From Pelagibacteraceae bacterium AG-426-E17 (GTDB taxonomy: Bacteria > Pseudomonadota > Alphaproteobacteria > Pelagibacterales > Pelagibacteraceae): a DNA stretch of 64,000 nucleotides. The position numbers and the translations under genes are program-made. The DNA lies in contig QCNP01000001.1 of assembly GCA_003210095.1 (NCBI GenBank), forward strand, positions 1 to 64,000. Reading direction: 5' to 3'. Each line of letters starts with the position of its first letter. The stretch's first letter is position 1. Positions 44,098 through 53,332 of this stretch are shown here, one piece after another. A model generated the notes under the pieces. The model did not search any database. It was not told the origin of the DNA and saw nothing but the letters and a program-made list of their open reading frames with translations.

Positions 44098-45354
44098 TTA
44101 TAATTTTTCCAATACCTTTTCGGCTCTAGTTTTTTTTTCATTTAATATATTCTCAACATTTTTTAAAAAAACTGTCTCATCTTGATTATTGCTATTTATA
44201 TATTTTCTTTTTTTTAGACCATCTTTTGAAATATCTAGGAAAATTTTACCCCATTCTAAAATGGTTTTATTATTTATAAGTGTGTTTAAACCTTTTTTAG
44301 GTGAGTCATAATATGCATTTAAAATTTCACTTTGGTCCCATTTTTTTATTACATCTAAAGATTCCTCTAAATTCCCGTAAATTAAACCAGTATAAAATGC
44401 GGGCCCTGCGCAATGACAATCCCATTCGCACTCATCTATTGATCTAACCTCTAAATATTTTTTCAATCTCACCTCGGTAAATATTGTACTTAAATGTAGT
44501 CCAAGATCTTTATCAGTCGGTATAGATTTGTTAGATTGTAAATTTCCCTCCATAAAGTCTTTGAATGTTTGGTCACCTCCATAATGGTAAGAGTTATTTT
44601 TTTCAATAAATAATAAAGGAAATTTAATAATGAAATCCGCGTATTTTTCAAAATCCATGTTTTCTAAAAATATTTTAGGTAAACCTGCTCTTGCGGTATT
44701 TTGCCAGACTTTTGCACGATAAGATAAATAACCACTTGCTCTGTTTTCATATACGGCTGAATTAGCAAATATGCCAATTGTTAAAGGTGTTAAGTAACAC
44801 ATCAACTTAAATTTTTTTTTAAAATCTTCTTCAGAGCTATAGTCCATATTTACTTGCGTTCCAGATGTTTGGTACATCATATTCAAACTTAGCTCGCCAC
44901 CTTTTGGCATTTCATTTGTCATTATTTTGTACCTTTCTTTTGGATTATTGGGTGCATCCTTTAATTTAGTCACAGGATCATACCCTGTTGCCATGTTTGT
45001 TAAATTAGTATCAAAACAAGCTGAGTCTAATTCTTTTTGAAAATTATGTAACTCTACACAAACCTCATGGATATTTTTTAATTTGTCCCCTGATAACTCA
45101 ATTTGATTTCCTGGCTCTAGCGATATTGATTTACCATTAAATTTTAGCCCTATTAAATTTTCGTTTTCTTTTATTTCTTGCCAGCCAAATTTTGTTATAA
45201 AAATTTGTAATAATTTTTTAATATTTTCATATTCAGCTCTTTTTTTTGTTTTAATGTTGAATAAAAACTGCTCATTCTCAACACCTATTAATTTATCTTG
45301 CTTAATGCCTGATGCAAAATAATCTATGATGTCATTTTTAGATTTAATTTCCAT
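44098..45354 (-). CDS. gshA: Glutamate-cysteine ligase, plant/alphaproteobacterial type
   Basis: A 418-residue GCS2-like enzyme: IGVENEQFLFNI, SLEPGNQIELSGDKLKNIHE, TGYDPVTKLKDAPNNPKERY and MMYQTSGTQVNMDYSSEEDF are family segments; YLEVRSIDECEWDC near the C-terminus is notable for its Cys pair, common in this redox-regulated branch. It makes gamma-glutamylcysteine. Its start overlaps the amidotransferase stop by 11 bp. Confidence 0.93.
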   Translation of the reverse strand: MEIKSKNDIIDYFASGIKQDKLIGVENEQFLFNIKTKKRAEYENIKKLLQIFITKFGWQEIKENENLIGLKFNGKSISLEPGNQIELSGDKLKNIHEVCVELHNFQKELDSACFDTNLTNMATGYDPVTKLKDAPNNPKERYKIMTNEMPKGGELSLNMMYQTSGTQVNMDYSSEEDFKKKFKLMCYLTPLTIGIFANSAVYENRASGYLSYRAKVWQNTARAGLPKIFLENMDFEKYADFIIKFPLLFIEKNNSYHYGGDQTFKDFMEGNLQSNKSIPTDKDLGLHLSTIFTEVRLKKYLEVRSIDECEWDCHCAGPAFYTGLIYGNLEESLDVIKKWDQSEILNAYYDSPKKGLNTLINNKTILEWGKIFLDISKDGLKKRKYINSNNQDETVFLKNVENILNEKKTRAEKVLEKL

Positions 45355-46138
45355 TTATACTACCTAGCCAGTTCTTTAATTCTATCATTCTATGATTTAT
45401 TTCAGATTTTGATAATTCATTTTTTATCAAATTTATGTGATGATCGATTTCATCATATGATCTAAAAGCTTTTCTTTGATTTATTAATCTATCTTTTCTA
45501 AATTTAATTAATTCTATCATTTTTTCATATTTAATCTCTGGATGATACTGAATTCCCCATATTTCACTTTTTTCATGATTAAAAGATATGCTTGAAATTT
45601 TATTGATATTATTTGAAGCTAATAGAGTTGCATTTTTTGGTAAAGTAACCACTTCATCAAAATTGAAAGCTGGTGAACAAAATTTATTTTTTTTACCTTT
45701 GTAGATAGGATGTCTTTGACCATTAGGGTTTAATTCAATATCAAAAGCAATACCTATATGAGATCCATTAGATGATTTTTTAACCTCCCCCCCTGCAGCA
45801 ACCACAGCAACTTGCATGCCCCAACAAATTGCTAAAATCTTTTTTATTTTTTTTTGACATTCTTTCATAAACAATATTTGTCTCTTAATTTCATCAGTAT
45901 TATTATAAATATTTAAACTACTACCACCCCACACTGTCCCATCATATTTTTCTAAATTTCCAATATTTTCAAAAATTTTAGGATCAGCAGATGGATTAAC
46001 AACATCTATGTCGAGGTCTTTGGTAATGTAAGCAAGACTGTCTTTCAAACTTTCAGTATGTGTTTGAATGCCAGCATTTTTAAAATTTTGATTTTCCTCT
46101 TGTAGGTTTCCTTCAACTATTAATAATTTAATTGTCAT
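45344..46138 (-). CDS. Class I glutamine amidotransferase-like protein
   Basis: A 264-residue GATase1 protein: nucleophile motif ILAICWGMQVAVVAAGG (Cys in CWGMQ), YHPE motif IWGIQYHPEIKYEKM near residue 220, and WGGSSLNIYNN. Stand-alone GATases of this type hydrolyse gamma-glutamyl bonds. It sits upstream of gshA with an 11-bp overlap, so gamma-glutamyl or glutathione turnover is a reasonable but unproven idea. Confidence 0.8.
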   Translation of the reverse strand: MTIKLLIVEGNLQEENQNFKNAGIQTHTESLKDSLAYITKDLDIDVVNPSADPKIFENIGNLEKYDGTVWGGSSLNIYNNTDEIKRQILFMKECQKKIKKILAICWGMQVAVVAAGGEVKKSSNGSHIGIAFDIELNPNGQRHPIYKGKKNKFCSPAFNFDEVVTLPKNATLLASNNINKISSISFNHEKSEIWGIQYHPEIKYEKMIELIKFRKDRLINQRKAFRSYDEIDHHINLIKNELSKSEINHRMIELKNWLGSINGN

Positions 46139-46159
46139 GATTAAAGATTAATTAAAATA

Positions 46160-47188
46160 TCACCAACTGATTTCTAATTTTTTATTTTCACAAATACATT
46201 CAATAATGCTTAACATAAGAGGAAAATCTTTTTCATTTAAATCTTGTTTTAATTTTTTTCCTACTTCAATTGCAAGTTCTGCTCCCTCAACAGTAACTTC
46301 GTCCATAAATTTCTTTTTAGCTTCTTTGTATAGGAATCCCTCACCTAAGTATTTTCCCATTTGACTATTTCTTCCACCAATTGCGCTTACATACAAATCT
46401 CCAAGTCCAGCTAATCCATAAACAGTATCTGATTTACCTCCATAGTATTTTACAAATTTTGCCATTTCAGAAATTGATTTATGTATTAATGAAGCGGATG
46501 TATTGTGAAAATATTTAGATTTAACCTCGCTTTTTGCAGATGAACTACTCAGTCCCTCTGAGGCTCCAATAATCATAGAATAAATATTTTTAATTGCTCC
46601 AGATAATTCAACGCCATTAAGATCCTCTGAAATTTCTGTTGAATAATAATCTGTTGAAATTATTTTTTGTAATTTTTTGGCTTCATCAATATTAGGGCTT
46701 GCAATTAATGTGCTTGTTCTAATTTTGTTAGCTAGACCAGCTGCTAAACAAGGGCCTTTGATTGCAGATATATTTGTATATTCAATTCCTTTTTCACTTA
46801 ACATTATTTTTATCTTATCTGAAATAGTGCTGAGTTTTTTATTAACAATAGAGAGACCTTTGGTAAGTATTACCAAAGAGGTTTTGTTATCAATTTTGTC
46901 TGCAATTTTATCTACAAACCAGTCAATTCCGATAGAACTTACTCCAACAACCAACACATCAGGTATTTCCTTCATCAAATCATCAAGTTTTCCAATTTTT
47001 TCTACTCTTAATTTTGAAGGCAAACTTATATTTAATTTTGGATGAAAATTATTTTTAGATTTAATTGTTTCAATCAAACTATCTTCGAGGTGAGTCCCAA
47101 TAAGAGATACATTATTATTATTTTCAACACATGGTACTGAAAATGCTGAACCCATTGCTCCTGCACCAATAATTAAAATATTTTTCAT
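46160..47188 (-). CDS. gpsA: Glycerol-3-phosphate dehydrogenase [NAD(P)+]
   Basis: A 342-residue GpsA: NILIIGAGAMGSAFSVPCVE at the NAD site, SAIKGPCLAAGLANKIRTST, ELSGAIKNIYSMIIGASEGL and YGLAGLGDLYVSAIGGRNSQ. It makes sn-glycerol-3-phosphate for phospholipids. It is first of a minus-strand run gpsA-GATase-gshA-gshB (gaps 21, -11, 2 bp). It is somewhat divergent from the enterobacterial type. Confidence 0.9.
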   Translation of the reverse strand: MKNILIIGAGAMGSAFSVPCVENNNNVSLIGTHLEDSLIETIKSKNNFHPKLNISLPSKLRVEKIGKLDDLMKEIPDVLVVGVSSIGIDWFVDKIADKIDNKTSLVILTKGLSIVNKKLSTISDKIKIMLSEKGIEYTNISAIKGPCLAAGLANKIRTSTLIASPNIDEAKKLQKIISTDYYSTEISEDLNGVELSGAIKNIYSMIIGASEGLSSSSAKSEVKSKYFHNTSASLIHKSISEMAKFVKYYGGKSDTVYGLAGLGDLYVSAIGGRNSQMGKYLGEGFLYKEAKKKFMDEVTVEGAELAIEVGKKLKQDLNEKDFPLMLSIIECICENKKLEISW

Positions 47189-47286
47189 GATATAAAATTT
47201 TTTACAATCAAATTAATACTTAGTTTTATAAATTGATATAAAATTTTTATTAGTTGTTTAGCGATTAATTTAAAATTAGGTATAAA

Positions 47287-47320
47287 AAAAAGGCCCCATA
47301 TATGAATATGGGGCCTTTTT
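47287..47320 (-). terminator. Strong Rho-independent terminator for the GMC oxidoreductase operon
   Basis: A perfect 14-bp stem (47287-47300 with 47307-47320; core GGCCCCATA) with the 6-nt loop TATGAA, ending in T5 on the plus side and TTTATA on the minus side. It starts 11 bp after the GMC stop. It is likely functional in both directions, and isolates gpsA from the GMC operon. Confidence 0.93.
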
Positions 47321-47331
47321 AAATTAATTAA

Positions 47332-48894
47332 TTAAACGTTACCTTTTTTTAGTTGATCAGCAAGATATTCACCTTGTCTAATAGCTAATGCAGTAATCGT
47401 TAATGTTGGGTTACATGCTGCACCTGTAGTCATGACAGAACCATCTGATACAAAAAGGTTTTTCACATCATGGCATCTGCCCCATTTATCTACAACACCA
47501 TCTTTTGCCTTAGCGCTCATTCTCATAGAGCCAAGATTGTGTGTGTGTGGATATGGTGTAACTCTGTATGTTTGTGTTGCACCAACAGCTTTGTATATTG
47601 CTTCACCTTTTTCATACGCATGATTTCTCATTGCAGTATCATTCGGGTGATCATCAAAGTGAACGTTAGGAGCAGGAAGACCAAAAGCGTCTTTTGCAGA
47701 TCCTAAAGTTATTCTGTTGTTTGCTTGAGGCATATCTTCACCTACAATCCACATACCAGCCATATTTTGATATCCATCCATCATGTCAGCAAATTTCTTA
47801 CCCCATTTACCTGGATCTAAGAAAGCTCCTAAGAATGATGGTCCTAAAGCTAATGTCTCAAGATAGTATCCACCTACGAAACCTCTTTTAGGATTGTGTT
47901 TTACTTCATCTGCTAAGAACCCAGCCATAGTCTCTCCTCTAAAGAAGTTAACTGGCTTATCAAATGTAGCATAAACTGAACCTGTTAAGTGTCTCATGTA
48001 GTTTCTTCCAACTTGATCTGAGCTGTTAGCTAAACCATTTGGAAATCTTGATGAAGCACTCATTAAGAACAATCTTGGTGTCTCAATTGAGTTACCAGCA
48101 ACACAAATAACTTTAGCTTCTTGTCTGTGTAAAGCTTTAGTTTTTGTGTCCATGTATAAAACACCATCAGCTTTTCCTGAACTGTCAGTAGTTATCTGAA
48201 CAGCTTGAGAGTTTGTTCTTAGTTCTAATTTTCCAGTTGCAAGGGCTTTTGGAATTTCACTTACGTTTGGATTCCATTTTGAACCATTTTTATCACCTTG
48301 GAAATTAAAACCATCTTGAATTGATGCTGGTCTTCCATCATATGGAGCTGCATTAGTACCGTAAGGTCCTGTTGCATAGAACTTGTAACCGTTTCTTTTT
48401 GCTCCTTCAGCAAAAACTTTATAGTTGTTGTTTGCTGGTAATGGAGGACGTCCACCTCTATGTGTTGATCCGATAGCATCTTCTGCCTTTACATAGTAAG
48501 GCTTCATTTCTTTACCATCGATCGGCCAGTCCATTAGAGTTGCACCGTCAACGCTTCCGTATGTTGATTTAGTTTTCCATTCATAGTCAAGAAAACGTGG
48601 AGTAGCACCTGCCCAGTGTGTAGCAGTTCCACCCACAGCTTTTACTAACCATGTTGGTAAACCATTAAAGTCTTTAACTATTCTAGCGTTACCTGACATA
48701 GTTCTCTTATCCAACCAAGCCATTTGGCTGAAAGCTGGCCATTCTTCGTTTACGTACTCTTCTTTCATAATACGTCTTCCAGCTTCTAAGAGAACAACAG
48801 GAATACCCTGTTTAGTTAATTGATAAGCTACTTGTGCGCCACCAGGACCAGATCCTATAACGACAACAGCTTTTTCTTTTTTGTCTATTTTCAT
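47332..48894 (-). CDS. GMC-family oxidoreductase (gluconate 2-dehydrogenase / choline dehydrogenase-like)
   Basis: A 520-residue FAD enzyme: VVVIGSGPGGAQVAYQLTKQ at the N-terminus, GGTATHWAGATPRFLDYEW, and the GMC_C end HNLGSMRMSAKAKDGVVDKW plus NPTLTITALAIRQG. The partner downstream-of-start gene encodes a gluconate-dehydrogenase subunit 3-like protein, so it is probably a membrane- or periplasm-linked sugar/alcohol oxidase, but no cytochrome subunit is next to it. Codon use is relatively rich in G/C for this window, consistent with strong expression. Confidence 0.88.
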   Translation of the reverse strand: MKIDKKEKAVVVIGSGPGGAQVAYQLTKQGIPVVLLEAGRRIMKEEYVNEEWPAFSQMAWLDKRTMSGNARIVKDFNGLPTWLVKAVGGTATHWAGATPRFLDYEWKTKSTYGSVDGATLMDWPIDGKEMKPYYVKAEDAIGSTHRGGRPPLPANNNYKVFAEGAKRNGYKFYATGPYGTNAAPYDGRPASIQDGFNFQGDKNGSKWNPNVSEIPKALATGKLELRTNSQAVQITTDSSGKADGVLYMDTKTKALHRQEAKVICVAGNSIETPRLFLMSASSRFPNGLANSSDQVGRNYMRHLTGSVYATFDKPVNFFRGETMAGFLADEVKHNPKRGFVGGYYLETLALGPSFLGAFLDPGKWGKKFADMMDGYQNMAGMWIVGEDMPQANNRITLGSAKDAFGLPAPNVHFDDHPNDTAMRNHAYEKGEAIYKAVGATQTYRVTPYPHTHNLGSMRMSAKAKDGVVDKWGRCHDVKNLFVSDGSVMTTGAACNPTLTITALAIRQGEYLADQLKKGNV

Positions 48895-48911
48895 TTATAT
48901 ATCTCCCCTAG

Positions 48912-49481
48912 TTAAAATGTTTTTTTAATTTTCAAAGACGCATATTTTTTCGGCGAGCTGTCGTCTAGAAAAGCAGTCAAATCTGGATGCTCTTCAATTC
49001 TTGGCTCCGGTAACCATGACAGGTCATTGTATTCGCCGTCTTTGTATCCACCTTTATCAAAGCTTGCACCTTGGTATCCAAAGATTTTGTGAACCTCTTT
49101 GTGATCATAAAGTGCTACTACCGTATGACCTCTTACTAAGCCAAAGAACGGTGTGTTTTCTATTGATTTTAGGTATTTAGTTTGTTTCTTAAAGTTCATC
49201 TTATCGAACTTGTTAATTTTCAAGCCATCTAAACCAGCTCTAAAGGAAATTTTTGCACCTGTATCTGCATTTCCTTTTTTGATAGCTCCAGCAGCTACAT
49301 CCATGTAGATACTCATTGGGAATCTATCATGCGGATATAGAGCTTTGCACATAGAAGCGATCATTTCTTGATCACCTGGCTGTGCAGCGATATTAACTTC
49401 AGCATTAGCTAGTGAACCCAACTGTGAGTAAGCGAGCAAAGATCCAGCACTAATTAGAAGTTCTCGTCTTGTTATTTTCAT
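48912..49481 (-). CDS. Gluconate 2-dehydrogenase subunit 3-family protein, Tat-exported
   Basis: A 189-residue protein with a twin-arginine leader (ITRRELLISAGSLLAYSQ) and then DQEMIASMCKALYPHDRFPM, IYMDVAAGAIKKG and FFGLVRGHTVVALYDHKEV, typical of subunit 3. It likely carries the cofactor-loaded GMC subunit to the periplasm. ATG 49479-49481 follows a GGAGG ribosome site. The GMC gene begins 17 bp after its stop. A structured leader precedes it. Confidence 0.9.
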   Translation of the reverse strand: MKITRRELLISAGSLLAYSQLGSLANAEVNIAAQPGDQEMIASMCKALYPHDRFPMSIYMDVAAGAIKKGNADTGAKISFRAGLDGLKINKFDKMNFKKQTKYLKSIENTPFFGLVRGHTVVALYDHKEVHKIFGYQGASFDKGGYKDGEYNDLSWLPEPRIEEHPDLTAFLDDSSPKKYASLKIKKTF

Positions 49482-49499
49482 CTATTCTTCCTCCAATTG

Positions 49500-49540
49500 T
49501 TGAGAGCGGGAAGCTTGAGGGCTTCAAGTGGCACTCTCAA
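49500..49540 (-). promoter_or_regulatory. Structured 5' leader of the GMC operon (unassigned RNA element)
   Basis: On the minus strand a 9-bp helix (UUGAGAGUG with CGCUCUCAA, one U-G) encloses a segment that can fold in two exclusive ways: CUUGA-UCAAG or GAAGC-GCUUC. The helix ends 18 nt before the start codon, leaving only 6-7 nt to the GGAGG ribosome site. The element is unusually GC-rich for its surroundings. I do not match it to a known riboswitch. Confidence 0.6.
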
Positions 49541-49675
49541 AATTTAACTTAAATTTATCTAATGATAAATTTTATATTATAAATTTAACATGATCTAAAA
49601 AAAGAAGTCAATTATATTGATAATAATTCGCAACGAAAAAAATTATTTTAAACAACTTCAGATTGAAAAATCTTG

Positions 49676-50227
49676 TTAAATTTTTCCCATTTCTTTGACG
49701 ATATTTGCAACTTTTTTTGATTGAACAATTTCAATCCAATATCCATCTGGATCTTTTATAAAAGCCAAACCTTTCATGGATCCATCGTCTGGTTTTTTTA
49801 CAAATTCAACTCCATTTTCCTCAAATTTTTTACATGCCGCATATATATCTGGAACTGAAAAACATATGTGTCCAAATCCTTTTGGCTCTGCATTCCCGTC
49901 ATGGAATTTTACTTTATCATCATTTTCTGATCCCCAATTATGTGTAAACTCAAGCATTCCTTTTTGAGTAAAAGTCCATGCTGATCTATCAAAGTTATCT
50001 TTTGGTACATTTGCAATTTCATCATCAGTGAGATTGCCTAAAAAATATAATGAAAACTTCATTGTTGGAAAGTCAAATTTTTTAATTAGTCTCATTCCCA
50101 TCAATTTTGAGTAGAAATTTAATGTTTTTTTGGGATCTTTTATTCTTAGCATTAGATGGTTAAAGACAAATCCATCAGTATCTTTATCAGGAGCCATTAA
50201 ACCATCAGCTTCTTCACAGTGTTTCAT
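49676..50227 (-). CDS. gloA: Lactoylglutathione lyase (glyoxalase I)
   Basis: A 183-residue glyoxalase [21 protein letters not shown] (first metal His), [14 protein letters not shown] (the eukaryote/alphaproteobacterial-type insertion), [20 protein letters not shown] (second His) and [11 protein letters not shown] (Glu ligand). It turns the methylglyoxal-glutathione hemithioacetal to S-lactoylglutathione. It fits the glutathione genes of the window. It is monocistronic, with an AT-rich 134-bp promoter gap upstream. Confidence 0.95.
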   Translation of the reverse strand: MKHCEEADGLMAPDKDTDGFVFNHLMLRIKDPKKTLNFYSKLMGMRLIKKFDFPTMKFSLYFLGNLTDDEIANVPKDNFDRSAWTFTQKGMLEFTHNWGSENDDKVKFHDGNAEPKGFGHICFSVPDIYAACKKFEENGVEFVKKPDDGSMKGLAFIKDPDGYWIEIVQSKKVANIVKEMGKI

Positions 50228-50361
50228 ATTTCCTCCGTAATTAGTTCTTAGATATGATTAGGCTAGCATTAATAAGTATAAAATTAAATAATTATTTCAT
50301 TAATATTATAATAAAATACACCTATACGTTTAAAAATTTTTAACATAACTTAATAAGATAA

Positions 50362-51501
50362 ATGACAAAAAAATATTTAAATTTTAAATTTTCTGAATTT
50401 ACTACTAATAAAAATTTTAATTTTAACAGGAAAAAGATACTTAAAGTACTACCAGAAAAGCATCTATTAGACGCACATAGAGTAATTTCAAAATGGAAAG
50501 GATATAAAAAAACCCCTCTAATTAATCTAAGTATATTGTCTAAAAAATTGCATACAAATAACATTTTTTACAAAGATGAGTCTAAGAGATTTGGTTTAAA
50601 ATCTTTTAAAGCTCTAGGTGGGGCTTACGCAGTAGAAAAAATTGTTAAAGGTAAGAAAAAAGTAACAATATCAACCGCAACAGCCGGAAATCATGGAAAA
50701 TCTGTGTCTTGGGGAACAAAAAAAATAGGTGCAAGATGTAAAATTTTTATTAGTGAAAATGTGAGTGACACTAGAGGTCTTGAGATGGAAAAACTCGGAG
50801 CTGATGTAATTAAGGTAAAAGGAAATTATGAAAAATCTCTTAAAGTTTGTAAAGAAATATCTAAAAAGAAAGGATGGAAAATTGTTCAAGACGTTGCCTG
50901 GAGAAATTATGAATATGTTCCTAAATTAACAATGGCTGGATATTCGGTAATGATCAAAGAAATTTCTAATCAAACAAATCATTACATTACACATGTTTTT
51001 CTACAAGCTGGAGTTGGTGGAATGGCAGCAGGAATGATAAGTGGAATTGCTAAATATTTTAAAAGAATTCCAAAAATAATTGTTGTTGAACCAGAGAATG
51101 CAAATTGCGTGATGAAAAGCATTAAATTTGGATCGCTTAAAAAAGTTAATATTCAAAAACAGAGTATTATGGGTGGAATGTCTTGTGCAGAAGTATCTTT
51201 GGTCCCATGGCGAATTTTAAAAAATGCTGTAAATAATTGCGTGAGTGTATCAGATAAATATGTGCCTCAAACTTTAACAATGTTAGCAAAAAAAAAATTT
51301 AGCTATAAAAAAATAATTGCTGGGGAATGTTCTACTTCTGGTGTGATAAGTTTAATTTCTTGTTGCAATGATTCACTTGTGAAAAAAAAATTAGAAATAA
51401 ATGACAAATCTAATATTTTAATAATTGGATGTGAAGGTAATACAGATAAAAATTTATATAATAAATTGTACAAAATAGGTAATCAGAGATTAAAAATATG
51501 A
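50362..51501 (+). CDS. PLP-dependent diaminopropionate ammonia-lyase-like enzyme
   Basis: A 379-residue fold-type II PLP enzyme: KDESKRFGLKSFKALGGAYA (PLP Lys in SFKALGG), TATAGNHGKSVSWG, QDVAWRNYEYVPKLTMAGY, and the PLP-phosphate GGMAAGM loop. These match DpaL, which converts 2,3-diaminopropionate to pyruvate and ammonia; D-serine/threonine dehydratase activity is an alternative. It overlaps the photolyase gene by 4 bp. Confidence 0.82.
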   Translation: MTKKYLNFKFSEFTTNKNFNFNRKKILKVLPEKHLLDAHRVISKWKGYKKTPLINLSILSKKLHTNNIFYKDESKRFGLKSFKALGGAYAVEKIVKGKKKVTISTATAGNHGKSVSWGTKKIGARCKIFISENVSDTRGLEMEKLGADVIKVKGNYEKSLKVCKEISKKKGWKIVQDVAWRNYEYVPKLTMAGYSVMIKEISNQTNHYITHVFLQAGVGGMAAGMISGIAKYFKRIPKIIVVEPENANCVMKSIKFGSLKKVNIQKQSIMGGMSCAEVSLVPWRILKNAVNNCVSVSDKYVPQTLTMLAKKKFSYKKIIAGECSTSGVISLISCCNDSLVKKKLEINDKSNILIIGCEGNTDKNLYNKLYKIGNQRLKI

Positions 51502-52916
51502 TTAAAAATTCTATAGTTTGGATAAGAGATGATTTTAGATTACAGGATAACCCTGCACTATCTTTTGCAACAAACAATCATGAATTTGTTTCTGCAATTT
51601 ATATTTATGATAAAAAAGATTTTGACAATATTAGAGAAGCTCAAAAGTGGTGGATATCTAAGTCTTTAAATAGCTTAAATGAGGATCTGCTAAAAAATAA
51701 TATAAGTTTAGAAATTATTGAGGATAACCAAATAAACTTTTTTAAAAAATTTAAGTCAAAAGATATCGCAGTTTATTGGAACAAAATTTATGAACCACAA
51801 GAACTAAAAAAAGATAAAGAAATAATAATAGAATTAGAAAAAAATAAAATAAATTATAAATTTTTCAAAGGAAATGTTCTAAATGAATATAACGAAATTA
51901 CGAAAAATGATGGTACTCCATTTAAGGTTTATAGTCCTTTTTGGAGAAATGCTGAAAATTATTATATTGAAAGTGTTCCGCTAAAAAATAAATCTTTAAA
52001 AAAATTAAAAAAGATTAAAAGTTTATTCAAAAATAAAGCGAAACCTGAGAAGATACTTCCAACTAAAAATTGGTACAAAAAATTTGAAAAATATTGGACG
52101 CCTTCAGAAAATGATGCTGGGAAATTACTACAAAATTTTATTAATAAAAAAGTAAAAGATTATGGTACCTTAAGAGACTATCCAAGTATCAATGGAACAT
52201 CCAGACTTTCTCCATATATAAGAAGTGGTCAGATACATGTAAGTTCAATTTGGAGAAAATGTAACGAAATAAAACCAAAAAATATTGGTATAAAAAAATA
52301 TGTTAATGAAATTGGTTGGCGCGAATTTTCACATAGTTTAATAAACTATTTCCCAGAAATGCTTAAAGGGAATCTCAGAAAAGAATTCGATAGATTCCCC
52401 TGGGTAAAGAACAAAGAATTTTTGAATGCATGGAAGCGAGGTATGACTGGTTATCCTATTGTAGATGCTGGAATGAGACAGTTATATGAAACAGGTTGGA
52501 TGCATAATAGAATAAGAATGGTTGTAGGTTCATTTTTAGTTAAACACTTGAGGATAAATTGGGTCGAGGGTGAAAAACATTTTAGAAATTGTTTATTAGA
52601 TTTTAATGAAGCAAACAACGTAGCACAATGGCAATGGGTAGCTGGATGCGGTGCAGATGCAGCTCCATATTTTAGAATTTTCAATCCTATATTACAGGGT
52701 GAAAAGTTTGATAAAGAGGGAACATATGTTAAGAAATGGGTTCCTGAACTAAGTAAAGTCCCATCTAAATATGTCCATAAACCGTGGGAAATGGAAGATA
52801 AATATCAAAAAGCCATAAATACTGTTATAGGCAAAGATTATCCTAAACCGATAGTTATACACGAACAAGCAAGAGCTGAGGCTTTAAAGGCGTTTCAAAG
52901 TATAAAAAAAAATTAA
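51498..52916 (+). CDS. phrB: Deoxyribodipyrimidine photolyase
   Basis: A 472-residue class I photolyase/cryptochrome protein: N-terminal antenna fold (VWIRDDFRLQDNPALSFA) and the FAD domain, with TSRLSPYIRSGQIHVSSIW, GWREFSHSLINYFPEML and NVAQWQWVAGCGADAAPYFR, FNPILQGEKFDKEG. It repairs UV-made cyclobutane dimers with blue light, expected in surface ocean bacteria. It is coupled to the upstream PLP enzyme gene by an ATGA overlap. Confidence 0.95.
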   Translation: MIKNSIVWIRDDFRLQDNPALSFATNNHEFVSAIYIYDKKDFDNIREAQKWWISKSLNSLNEDLLKNNISLEIIEDNQINFFKKFKSKDIAVYWNKIYEPQELKKDKEIIIELEKNKINYKFFKGNVLNEYNEITKNDGTPFKVYSPFWRNAENYYIESVPLKNKSLKKLKKIKSLFKNKAKPEKILPTKNWYKKFEKYWTPSENDAGKLLQNFINKKVKDYGTLRDYPSINGTSRLSPYIRSGQIHVSSIWRKCNEIKPKNIGIKKYVNEIGWREFSHSLINYFPEMLKGNLRKEFDRFPWVKNKEFLNAWKRGMTGYPIVDAGMRQLYETGWMHNRIRMVVGSFLVKHLRINWVEGEKHFRNCLLDFNEANNVAQWQWVAGCGADAAPYFRIFNPILQGEKFDKEGTYVKKWVPELSKVPSKYVHKPWEMEDKYQKAINTVIGKDYPKPIVIHEQARAEALKAFQSIKKN

Positions 52917-53332
52917 TCACCAATGTAATGATGAACGATAGTTCTTTTATGACTATCTAATCTATGCTCAAACAAATAAATACCTTGCCAAGTTCCTAAA
53001 ATTAATTTCGACTCTTTTATGCTTAATGAAATTTGGTTGTTAGTAAGTGCAGATTTTATATGTGCTGGCATATCATCTTTCCCTTCAGAGGAATGAATAT
53101 ATAACTTTTCATCCATAGGGACTAACTTGTCAAAATAATTAATTAAGTCTTTTTGAACATCTGGATCTGCATTTTCTTGTACTATAAGTGATGCACTAGT
53201 GTGTTGAATACTCATGTTCAACATTCCATTGGTAAAATTATTTTTTTCAATCCATTCGATTGTTTTATCCGTAATTTCGTATAGTCTTTGACCAGATGTG
53301 TTAACTACTAGGTTAAAAAATTTTTGTATCAC
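52913..53332 (-). CDS. yjbQ: YjbQ family protein (secondary thiamine-phosphate synthase-like)
   Basis: A 139-residue YjbQ/UPF0047 protein: FTNGMLNMSIQHTSASLIVQ, PMDEKLYIHSSEGKDDMPAH and WQGIYLFEHRLDSHKRTI are the conserved segments. Weak thiamine-phosphate synthase activity is reported for the family, but its true role is unknown. It is the last gene of the aconitase operon and overlaps its neighbour by 4 bp. A link to the thiamine-precursor import encoded at 4.1-5.6 kb is only a thought. Confidence 0.92.
   Translation of the reverse strand: MIQKFFNLVVNTSGQRLYEITDKTIEWIEKNNFTNGMLNMSIQHTSASLIVQENADPDVQKDLINYFDKLVPMDEKLYIHSSEGKDDMPAHIKSALTNNQISLSIKESKLILGTWQGIYLFEHRLDSHKRTIVHHYIGD

Noticed and set aside
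50340-50564. Minus-strand ORF overlapping the start of the PLP-dependent enzyme gene
   Set aside because: Antisense to a conserved gene start, no motif.
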